A stretch of 5,906 nucleotides of DNA, taken from positions 1-5,906 of the forward strand of contig JAUZFY010000122.1 in NCBI GenBank assembly GCA_030840185.1, in the 5' to 3' direction. The position numbers were made by a program, and so were the translations under genes. The notes beneath the pieces were generated by a model, which saw only the letters and a program-made list of their open reading frames with translations, had not been told where the DNA came from and ran no database searches. Shown piece after piece: positions 1 to 5,505 of this stretch; the first letter of the stretch is position 1, and the number at the start of each line of letters is the position of its first letter. The stretch is from Microbacteriaceae bacterium (GTDB lineage: Bacteria > Actinomycetota > Actinomycetes > Actinomycetales > Microbacteriaceae).

Positions 1-542
1 ATCTCCTGGATTCGGGGGGTTTCGGTCGACGGAACGAGAAGAGAATAATCCGCGTGGGTGAGAGCTGGCCCGCCATCGCCTCCGCCGAAGAGCACGGTGG
101 TTGCACCGCGATCGTGTGCCGCGGCGAGGGCGGACACGACGTTTGGCGACTTGCCGCTGGTGGTGAATGCTGCGACCACGTCACCGGGGCGGGCCAGCGC
201 CGTGACCTGGCGGGAGAACACGTCATCGTACGCGTAGTCGTTGGCGATGCAGGTCATCGCGGTCGGGTCCGTGCTCAGCGTGACGGCACCGAGAGGGCGC
301 CTGTCGCGCTTGTAATGGCCGATCAGCTCGCCCGTGAGGTGCTGGGCATCGGCAGCACTGCCCCCGTTGCCGAGGGTGTAGAGGATGTGGTCGGCAGCGT
401 AGGCGTCGCAGAGCAGCTGCCCCACTTGGAGCACGGCGGGCAGGAGGACGCTCATTGACCGGGCCGTTGCCAGGTGATCCTCCAGTTGCGCCTCCATGCT
501 CTGCCGGTCTGTGGTACGGCGGTCTGTGGTTAATTCAGGCAT
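1..542 (-). CDS. GmhA-like SIS-domain sugar-phosphate isomerase, 3' end outside window
   Basis: Translating the minus strand from ATG 542 gives 180 codons that run off the left edge. The protein carries the phosphosugar-binding SIS signature GNGGSAADAQH (residues 58-68), then a Glu at 72 that appears to match the catalytic Glu of D-sedoheptulose-7-phosphate isomerase GmhA, then NDYAYDDVFSRQV (101-113), the second phosphate-binding loop TSGKSPN, and TPRIQE just before the edge. In GmhA the catalytic His follows that last motif, so it would lie just outside the window; about 15-30 residues are probably missing. The start at 542 overlaps the kinase stop by 8 nt (ATGCCTGA) and has a GGAG 9 nt upstream, indicating translational coupling; a second in-frame ATG at 497 lacks such a site. 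Family assignment is secure. The substrate is not: beside a ROK kinase and glycosidases, an isomerase of a catabolic sugar phosphate is as plausible as heptose synthesis. Confidence 0.9.
   Translation of the reverse strand, partial: MPELTTDRRTTDRQSMEAQLEDHLATARSMSVLLPAVLQVGQLLCDAYAADHILYTLGNGGSAADAQHLTGELIGHYKRDRRPLGAVTLSTDPTAMTCIANDYAYDDVFSRQVTALARPGDVVAAFTTSGKSPNVVSALAAAHDRGATTVLFGGGDGGPALTHADYSLLVPSTETPRIQE
505..530. repeat. Short tandem repeat at the start of the SIS gene
   Basis: CGGTCTGTGGT occurs at 505-515 and 520-530, a period of 15 bp. Read on the minus strand it encodes TTDRR followed by TTDRQ at residues 5-14 of the long form of the isomerase, before the conserved domain. Confidence 0.6.
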
Positions 543-1506
543 TGACGCCGGCTCCAATTCGGTCGAAGGCGAGGGCGGCGGCGCCGATGACGCACACCTC
601 GTCGCCCAGTCCGGCGAGTTCGATCCGCACGGCACGCGCCGCCGGCGGCATGGCATCTCGGAGCACAGCGGCCCTGAGCGGTTCAATGAGCAACGCGCCA
701 GAGCGGGTGACTCCACCGCCGAGGATCACGATGTTCGGCTCGAAGGTGTTGACGAGGTCCGTAACGGCGATCGCGAGCAGGCCGACCGTGTCGTTCCACA
801 GCTTCGAGGCGAGGGCGTCGCCGTTCTTCGCCGCCGCTGCGACGTCTTCCGCCTTCACGACGGCAAGCGCGCCGAGGGACGACCCTCCCGCCGAGTCAGC
901 GAGCGCGGCGCGCGCGCGATGGGCGATAGAGCTCCCCGATGCGTAGGCCTCGAGGCAGCCGTACCGGCCGCAGAGACAGAGCCGGCCGCCCGGGCGAACC
1001 ATGATGTGCCCGAACTCGCCGCCGTTGCCGGCCGCGCCACGGTGCAGCATGTTGTTGATGATGGCACCGCCGCCGATTCCGGTCGACACGGTCAGGTAGA
1101 GCGCAGTCGAAGCGCCGCGTGCCGCTCCGTAACGGTGTTCGCCAAGAGCCGCGGCCGTCGCGTCATTCTCCAGCACGGCTGGCACCCCATACTCGGCCTC
1201 TGCCAGGTCGACGATGGCCACATCGGACCAGCCGGGAAGATGCAGCGGACTCTTGAGCACGCCAGTGGTGGCATCGAGCGGTCCACCACAGGAGATTCCG
1301 ACGGCGGAGACGGGTCCGAGCCCGGCTCGCACGATCGCCCGCTGCCCCATGTCGAACAAGCGGGCGATGATGACATCCGGTCCCTCCTCGCGCCTGGTCG
1401 GTTCCACGAGCCAGCCGTGCGTGCGCCCGTCTGTGGTCACCACGGCGACGGCAAGCTTCGTGCCCCCGATATCGAGAGCGAGGACAGCGCGATCGGCGTC
1501 TGCCAT
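535..1506 (-). CDS. ROK-family sugar kinase
   Basis: A 323-residue protein of normal length for ROK kinases. It should transfer phosphate from ATP to a hexose or amino sugar in the cytoplasm. Visible motifs, in order: phosphate-binding DIGGTK (residues 12-17); ENDAT (113-117), whose Asp115 is the expected catalytic base; STGIGGG (141-147); GGEFGH (162-167), whose Glu and His belong to the sugar-binding and zinc site; the ROK zinc motif with H167, C177, C179 and C184 (CLCGRYGCLE); and LGGG near the C-terminus. The start at 1506 is chosen because a strong GGAGGA lies 4 nt upstream and the DIGGTK motif is then at the usual distance; an in-frame ATG at 1605 would lie upstream of the promoter. No N-terminal helix-turn-helix is present, so it is a kinase and not a ROK repressor. 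The sugar (glucose, GlcNAc, ManNAc or other) cannot be read from the sequence; the GH84 neighbour makes an N-acetyl sugar attractive. It is the first gene of a two-gene operon with the SIS gene. Confidence 0.93.
   Translation of the reverse strand: MADADRAVLALDIGGTKLAVAVVTTDGRTHGWLVEPTRREEGPDVIIARLFDMGQRAIVRAGLGPVSAVGISCGGPLDATTGVLKSPLHLPGWSDVAIVDLAEAEYGVPAVLENDATAAALGEHRYGAARGASTALYLTVSTGIGGGAIINNMLHRGAAGNGGEFGHIMVRPGGRLCLCGRYGCLEAYASGSSIAHRARAALADSAGGSSLGALAVVKAEDVAAAAKNGDALASKLWNDTVGLLAIAVTDLVNTFEPNIVILGGGVTRSGALLIEPLRAAVLRDAMPPAARAVRIELAGLGDEVCVIGAAALAFDRIGAGVNA
552..555 (-). promoter_or_regulatory. Ribosome binding site of the SIS-domain gene
   Basis: GGAG on the minus strand, 9 nt before ATG 542 and inside the last codons of the kinase gene. 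It decides the start in favour of 542 over the internal ATG 497, whose upstream sequence (CCGGCAGAGC) has no GGAG-type site. Confidence 0.6.
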
Positions 1507-1510
1507 GTGT

Positions 1511-1516
1511 TCCTCC
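1511..1516 (-). promoter_or_regulatory. Ribosome binding site of the ROK kinase gene
   Basis: GGAGGA on the minus strand, 4 nt before ATG 1506. It is the strongest Shine-Dalgarno match in the window and fixes the kinase start. Confidence 0.75.
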
Positions 1517-1533
1517 GAACAGTCGATTGCCCA

Positions 1534-1551
1534 TGTGGCATCGTTCCCACA
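1534..1551. promoter_or_regulatory. LacI/GalR-type operator upstream of the kinase-isomerase operon
   Basis: TGTGGCATCGTTCCCACA is a CG-centred near-palindrome: 7 of 9 positions in one half complement the other. It resembles operators of LacI/GalR-family repressors. It spans the transcription start expected from the promoter just upstream, the classical position for repression. Its right half is nearly the same as that of the site at 5387-5400 (CGTTCCCACA versus CGTTTCCACA). The palindrome is seen directly; the repressor family is inferred. Confidence 0.65.
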
Positions 1552-1553
1552 GA

Positions 1554-1583
1554 ATAGTAGAGCCTCGGGCGAGGCGTGGTCAA
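1554..1583 (-). promoter_or_regulatory. Sigma-70-type promoter of the kinase-isomerase operon
   Basis: On the minus strand, TTGACC (1583-1578) is followed after 18 bp by TACTAT (1559-1554). Both are good matches to the housekeeping -35 and -10 consensus. The predicted transcription start near 1547 lies inside the operator, giving a leader of about 40 nt that contains the GGAGGA site. A perfect GC-rich palindrome (1562-1575) lies in the spacer. This promoter lets the kinase and isomerase be expressed apart from the upstream glycosidase-MBL pair. Confidence 0.6.
1562..1575. repeat. Perfect 14-bp palindrome in the promoter spacer
   Basis: GCCTCGGGCGAGGC has arms GCCTCG and CGAGGC around GG. It lies between the -35 and -10 elements. 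In RNA reading through from the upstream gene it could fold as a short hairpin (5-bp stem, 4-nt loop). It has no T-run after it on the minus strand (TCTACTATTC), so it is a weak terminator candidate; a second regulator site is possible. Confidence 0.5.
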
Positions 1584-1592
1584 CTGGACCGG

Positions 1593-1626
1593 CGACGCGG
1601 CGCATCTGCCGGGGCGTCGGGACGCC
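1593..1626 (-). terminator. Possible hairpin terminator after the MBL gene
   Basis: A GC-rich inverted repeat, GGCGTCGGGACGCC (1613-1626), begins within the MBL stop codon. An alternative pairing, CGACGC (1593-1598) with GCGTCG (1614-1619), overlaps it. There is no U-tract. Such hairpins may stop or attenuate transcription in high-GC bacteria, and a separate promoter follows directly, but termination is not demonstrated. Confidence 0.3.
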
Positions 1627-3503
1627 TATTCGACGTCGACGAGCGCCTCGACATGCTGCCCGAGGGACAAGTCGCCGATGGTCACCTCAACCGCCACCCT
1701 GGCGCGGCGCACCACCCTGTCATCGGTAACCACGGTGAAGTTCACCGACGCCTCCTGCCCCACCGCGAGAGACCTGGTGATCGTGTCGGGCACGGCTCGC
1801 CAGCCTTGCGGGACCACCGGAGTGAGACTCGCCACGGTGCGCTGCGGATGAGGGTTCCTGACTGTCGCCGTGTAGACGATCGATGAAGTGCCCTGCACGA
1901 TCGACCGGTACGGTGTGACCCGCACCATCATGCTGTCTGCCGCGAGGTCCAACTCGTCGAGAGGCAGCAGCTCGTGGTGCAGGTCGACCACGACCTGACC
2001 CTCTTCGGCGAGGTAGTCGAGGTAGCCGTCATCCACCCATCGTGGCTCCCAGTGGCCGCTCACCATCACCCCTGGCGCTACCCGCTTATAGAGCGCGGCG
2101 CTGAGCTTGTAGTCCTCGATGCGGAACAGATTGCGGTATTGGTAGTTGAGGATCTCGCGCCGCTCCCCGGGAACGCCGAGGTTCTCCTGCTGGTCGCCGG
2201 TGAACAGGGCGGTCACTCCGTCGACCTCCACCTCGTACGCGACGGCGTAGAGAGTGTGCCCGGGCTGCTCGTGCACAGTGATCTCGTACTCGTTCCAGGA
2301 GAAACTCTCCCCTAGCTTGAGCACACGGTCCGAGGGAATCGCATCGAACCACTGACACGGAAGATCGTGCTTCAGCGGGTTGTCGAGGATGGGAGCGATG
2401 TTCTCCGGCGACCAGATCTCGGTGCCCTCGACGTCCCGCAATAGCGACATGCCGGCCACGTGATCGTCGTGATAGTGGGTCGGAAGCGCCACCGAGATGC
2501 GGGAGACGCCGAATTGGCGTTTCAGCGCAGGAAGGGAGGCCAGCCACGGCCGACGCGATGCCCGGTCCGTGCCAGTGGGGAGTCCGGTGGTGACGTCGTA
2601 ACCATAGTCAACGATGAGGGCCTCGCCGGTTCCGGAGAGCAGGACATAGCAGCAGGAGAGACTTGACCGGTTGAGCAGCAGGTGCTCGGTGATCTTGATG
2701 AACGGGAAGTTCAGCCTGTCGTAGAGGTCCCAGGGGTGCCACCGTCGGGAATCGACGTACGACTGCATGTTCTCGGCGAGCTTGACGAGGGCCTCCTCGG
2801 CTTCCGGCATCGGGCGACCGTGGGATGGCAGCACGAGAGTGGGTTTCTCATCCGCGAGGAGGTAGCAGCTGAGCACGGTCATCGCCGGGCCCTCGTGGTG
2901 CGAATACGACCACTGCGTCGCCGCGAGCGACCACACCTTGCCGGGACCGTAAATGAGGTCGCCCGAGAAGGTTATTCTCGCGTCGTCCCGCTGGAGCAGG
3001 TAGGTCACCGAGCCGATGGTGTGGCCCGGAGTCGGGAGCACCAGCAGCTCGACTCCGCCGTAATTCGCGGTGCGGTACTCGGGCACGGTGGAGGTGACGT
3101 GCACCGATTCGATGAGCGAGAAGCGGTCCTGCCGCAGGTTGTAGTCGTTGTCAAGGGTGCGGAGGTTCCACATGCCCTCCACGTGCGCGAAGAGATCGAC
3201 CTCGACGGGGGGAACGTGGATCCGGATGCCGGCCTCGACGGCTCGCGGGAGCCCCTGTCCCTGGTCCCGGTGGTGATGTGTCATGACGACATCCGTGATC
3301 CGGTCGAGCCCCAGCTGCTCGAGGTGGTCGAGCACGAGACCGGAGCCGAAGTCGACGCAGATCCCCGTACGTTCGCCGCCCGGAGCCTCGGAGACTATGA
3401 CATAGACGTTGCAGGTATCGCGCACGCGGAACACGCCGGGCGCGACGCTCTCAACCAGGGAAGCATGTGGGACGTCCCCGGATTGGGTCAGGACTGTGGT
3501 CAT
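1626..3503 (-). CDS. Tandem double metallo-beta-lactamase-fold hydrolase with C-terminal NEW3-like domain
   Basis: A 625-residue protein without signal peptide or membrane segment. Two MBL domains are seen. Domain 1 (about residues 20-245) has HHHRDQ (76-81), PGH (His161), SGD (Asp182) and SHG (His228). Domain 2 (about 280-495) has the canonical HYHDDH (343-348), PGH (His416), TGD (Asp437) and SGH (His484). Domain 2 therefore keeps the full set of dinuclear-metal ligands, while domain 1 has Gln81 where the last His of HxHxDH is expected. Residues from about 528 on look like an Ig-like NEW3-type beta-sandwich (PYRSIVQGTSS, VRNPHPQ, VPQGW), a module common in glycosidases; this part is weaker. 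The start overlaps the upstream glycosidase stop as ATGA and has GGGGAG 10 nt upstream, so the two products are made together. MBL proteins hydrolyse esters, lactones, phosphodiesters, thioesters and more; the substrate here is unknown, with a sugar lactone, ester or glycoside derivative suggested only by context. Confidence 0.88.
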   Translation of the reverse strand: MTTVLTQSGDVPHASLVESVAPGVFRVRDTCNVYVIVSEAPGGERTGICVDFGSGLVLDHLEQLGLDRITDVVMTHHHRDQGQGLPRAVEAGIRIHVPPVEVDLFAHVEGMWNLRTLDNDYNLRQDRFSLIESVHVTSTVPEYRTANYGGVELLVLPTPGHTIGSVTYLLQRDDARITFSGDLIYGPGKVWSLAATQWSYSHHEGPAMTVLSCYLLADEKPTLVLPSHGRPMPEAEEALVKLAENMQSYVDSRRWHPWDLYDRLNFPFIKITEHLLLNRSSLSCCYVLLSGTGEALIVDYGYDVTTGLPTGTDRASRRPWLASLPALKRQFGVSRISVALPTHYHDDHVAGMSLLRDVEGTEIWSPENIAPILDNPLKHDLPCQWFDAIPSDRVLKLGESFSWNEYEITVHEQPGHTLYAVAYEVEVDGVTALFTGDQQENLGVPGERREILNYQYRNLFRIEDYKLSAALYKRVAPGVMVSGHWEPRWVDDGYLDYLAEEGQVVVDLHHELLPLDELDLAADSMMVRVTPYRSIVQGTSSIVYTATVRNPHPQRTVASLTPVVPQGWRAVPDTITRSLAVGQEASVNFTVVTDDRVVRRARVAVEVTIGDLSLGQHVEALVDVE

Positions 3504-5371
3504 CTGCGCAGCGCTCCCCTGTAGTCTCTCCAGCTTCTGGCAATTATCGCCAGGTCGGCCGAATCAATGCGTTCACCGGAACGGTCGATCGACTCCAGGT
3601 AGTAGAGCGCCGGAACCCCTAGCCCGATCTGGGCAACGGAATACGCCAGCCACTGCTCCCGATCCGGCATCGGCCATTGGTCGGTGTCGATCACGTGATT
3701 CGGCAGCGTACGCCTCGCGATTTCGTGACGGAAGATCAGCTGATCGACAACCGGAACGGGCTCGCCATGGATGTCCTTTTTCGACACGTCGTTGAGCCGG
3801 ACCATGTCGCAGACGTCGCCAAACGACGGATGAACCGCGTGGCAGATTACGAGCGAGTCGCGCTTCGCCTCTTTCGCCGCCCGATAGAGCGTGTCCAGGA
3901 GCAGATGCAGGCCGGCGACACCCCAGGAGCCCGGATGCCCGGCCAAGGTGCGCCCGCTCGGCGCCCGCTGCGTGAAGTCGACCTTGAAGCCGTCGGCATC
4001 GAGGCCATCCGCCGAGAGCAGCGCGGAGACTATGCCTTTCAGCCGCTCCCGGTATGCGGGATTGGCCGGGTCGACGGCAACCGCGCGTCCGCCGGCATCC
4101 AGGATGCACTCGTCGAGCGGGATTCCGGCCGGGTCCCAGGCCTTCCACCAGAGCAGGACCTTGCGGCCCTCGGCGTGCTTCTGCGCTATCCAGCCGCGCA
4201 GATCCGGCCAGTGGTCGGCGTCGGGAGTCGCCGAGCCGTACTGCTCCTGCCACCGGTCGTCGATGACGATCGTTCCCGGCGAAAGGTCGTGTTCCTCAAG
4301 GCGGGCGAGGAATTCGTCGTAGACCGTCTGCCGCGCAAGACTCGGTGCCTGCCGCACCACCACGTTCTCCTCTTCCGCGGTCTCCGGCGCGGTGTCGGAG
4401 ACCGGGTCGATGTGCATGATCGAGCCGTCGGCGTGCAACCGGTGAGCCAGTCGCGCGCACTGGGCACCCCAGCCGCAGAAGATGGGCTCGAGCCACCAGC
4501 CCTCGACGGGCCGGCTGGCGTCGCCCGCGTAACCGGCCGCCACCAAATCGGCACGATGGTCCTCGATCACCGCCCATCCCGAGTCCGCCGGACGAATCAC
4601 GAAGACCGGCGACGTCCATTGCCCGTCGACCGCGGTGTGGCCCTCGTAGTCGAGACGGAGCAGGTACCCGGAGTCGAGTGGCTCGTAACGCAGGGTGTTG
4701 AAGGTCAGTTCCGTGACGTGAGCGCGCACCGAGACCCCGAGCCATTCACCGCCCGGCACGGCGGCTGCGCCGGTGACCTGCTCCCTGCCAAATCCGAAGA
4801 CGAGCGGCGGCGGCGAGAATATGGCGTTGAGCCGGCCGGGATCCGCATCACCGACCACGCCGAGGGCAGCGGACGAATGAGCGGGGCGCACGAACTGCAC
4901 TGGCTCGGTTGGCACCGGTACGAAGAGACTCTCGAACTCGATGGCGGAACGGAATGTGCCTCCGGCTCCGTTGGGCATGCTGCCCTGGCCGCCGAAGATG
5001 GTGAGGTCCGTGATGTCGCCGCGCCCCTCAACCGTGACCGAGAGTTCGACCGCCTCGTTGGTGCACAGGAAGGTGAGCCGCTTGCGCGTCCACGCGGTGC
5101 TACGCGCCTCGACCGAGATCGTCACGCCGTCGTCGGTTTCCACCGCGTCCGGCCTCAGCAACTCCCAAGTCTCATCCGGCGATGAGGCGGTGTGGACCGA
5201 TGCGAGAAGACTGATGGCCGTCCATGGCCTGCCGTCCGGGGAGCTGAGCAAGGCGTAACTCGCTCTGCCTTCGTCTACCGAACTGAGCTCGAGAGAGTAA
5301 GTATCGGTGACCACGCGGATGCCCGAGCCGGTCTTGTGGAGAAGCTGGGAGCGCTCTATCAGTATGGCCAT
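3500..5371 (-). CDS. Putative intracellular alpha-glycosidase, clan GH-D-like (GH31/GH36-type TIM barrel)
   Basis: About 623 residues from ATG 5371. The first roughly 280 residues are beta-rich, like the N-terminal sandwich of GH31/GH36 enzymes. From about 290 to 600 a TIM barrel is indicated by GWWLEPIFCGWG, TIVIDDRWQ (about 367-375), KVLLWWKAW (about 404-412) and DGFKVDF (about 461-466). Asp465 in the last motif sits where clan GH-D enzymes carry their nucleophile; Asp528 in MVRLNDVSK is a possible acid/base. There is no signal peptide, so it should act on imported or phosphorylated glycosides in the cytoplasm. The start is uncertain: the frame stays open to GTG 5419, but that would put the operator inside the gene and run past the divergent ATG. 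ATG 5380 and ATG 5371 remain, neither with a clear Shine-Dalgarno site. The stop overlaps the MBL start (ATGA). Exact family and substrate are not recognised; alpha-galactosidase or alpha-N-acetylgalactosaminidase activity would fit the fold but is not shown. Confidence 0.82.
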   Translation of the reverse strand: MAILIERSQLLHKTGSGIRVVTDTYSLELSSVDEGRASYALLSSPDGRPWTAISLLASVHTASSPDETWELLRPDAVETDDGVTISVEARSTAWTRKRLTFLCTNEAVELSVTVEGRGDITDLTIFGGQGSMPNGAGGTFRSAIEFESLFVPVPTEPVQFVRPAHSSAALGVVGDADPGRLNAIFSPPPLVFGFGREQVTGAAAVPGGEWLGVSVRAHVTELTFNTLRYEPLDSGYLLRLDYEGHTAVDGQWTSPVFVIRPADSGWAVIEDHRADLVAAGYAGDASRPVEGWWLEPIFCGWGAQCARLAHRLHADGSIMHIDPVSDTAPETAEEENVVVRQAPSLARQTVYDEFLARLEEHDLSPGTIVIDDRWQEQYGSATPDADHWPDLRGWIAQKHAEGRKVLLWWKAWDPAGIPLDECILDAGGRAVAVDPANPAYRERLKGIVSALLSADGLDADGFKVDFTQRAPSGRTLAGHPGSWGVAGLHLLLDTLYRAAKEAKRDSLVICHAVHPSFGDVCDMVRLNDVSKKDIHGEPVPVVDQLIFRHEIARRTLPNHVIDTDQWPMPDREQWLAYSVAQIGLGVPALYYLESIDRSGERIDSADLAIIARSWRDYRGALRR

Positions 5372-5403
5372 GTCCGACATCGTATCTGGTAACGTTTCCA
5401 CAA
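5372..5403. promoter_or_regulatory. Compact divergent promoter region between the two glycosidase genes
   Basis: Only 32 bp separate ATG 5371 (minus) from ATG 5404 (plus). TANNNT-type -10 candidates lie 7 to 8 nt before each start: TACGAT on the minus strand (5384-5379) and TAACGT on the plus strand (5390-5395). That spacing fits leaderless transcripts, common in actinobacteria, and agrees with the lack of Shine-Dalgarno sites at both starts. No convincing -35 element was found for either direction, so the promoters are tentative. Confidence 0.35.
5387..5400. promoter_or_regulatory. LacI/GalR-type operator in the divergent region
   Basis: TGGTAACGTTTCCA is a 14-bp near-palindrome with central CG; 6 of 7 half-site positions are symmetric. 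It matches the general TGGnAACGTTnCCA shape of LacI-family sites and shares TGGnAnCGTTnCCAC with the site at 1534-1551. Its position between the starts would let one bound repressor block both directions. Confidence 0.68.
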
Positions 5404-5505
5404 ATGGATACCACGCCACTGTCGGACGTTGATTCCGAGCATCCGTCCCTTCCGTTGGATACCGCGCGATTCGCAGGCGTCAATTCCAGACATCCGTCCC
5501 TTCCG
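5404..5505 (+). repeat. Two tandem 51-bp units at the start of the GH84 frame
   Basis: Unit 1 is 5404-5454 and unit 2 is 5455-5505; 38 of 51 positions are identical without gaps. The last 15 bp (CATCCGTCCCTTCCG) are identical, as are GGATACC near the start and ATTCC in the middle. The units encode 17 residues each, sharing 9, and both end in HPSLP. Unit 1 starts with ATG and unit 2 with TTG. Confidence 0.85.

Noticed and set aside
54..458. Plus-strand open frame at the left edge
   Set aside because: The minus strand here encodes a clear SIS-domain protein; this is its antisense shadow.
535..1506. ROK protein as a NagC/Mlc/XylR-type repressor acting on the nearby operators
   Set aside because: The kinase domain starts almost at residue 1 and there is no room for a helix-turn-helix DNA-binding domain.
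496..1557. Long plus-strand open frame opposite the ROK kinase gene
   Set aside because: It is antisense to a gene with full ROK motifs, has no recognisable domain, and is rich in Arg/Gly/Ala, as expected of the shadow of a high-GC gene.
1507..1605. N-terminal extension of the kinase to ATG 1605
   Set aside because: It would place the promoter, operator and strong Shine-Dalgarno site inside the coding sequence and add 33 residues before the conserved DIGGTK start.
1626..3503. Double MBL protein as an RNase J/CPSF-type nuclease or alkylsulfatase
   Set aside because: No beta-CASP motifs are seen, and the layout is two consecutive MBL domains followed by a beta-sandwich, which fits neither group.
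3677..5185. 502-codon plus-strand open frame opposite the GH-D-like glycosidase
   Set aside because: Its Arg/Val/Glu/Asp-rich composition has no domain pattern; it mirrors the real minus-strand gene, and its first codon has no ribosome binding site context that stands out.
5372..5419. Extension of the GH-D-like glycosidase to GTG 5419
   Set aside because: It would include the operator and overlap the start of the divergent GH84 gene; no Shine-Dalgarno site supports it. Not fully excluded.
5404..5505. Repeat units considered as a CRISPR-like array
   Set aside because: Only two directly abutting diverged units exist, with no constant-length unique spacers; a simple tandem duplication explains them.
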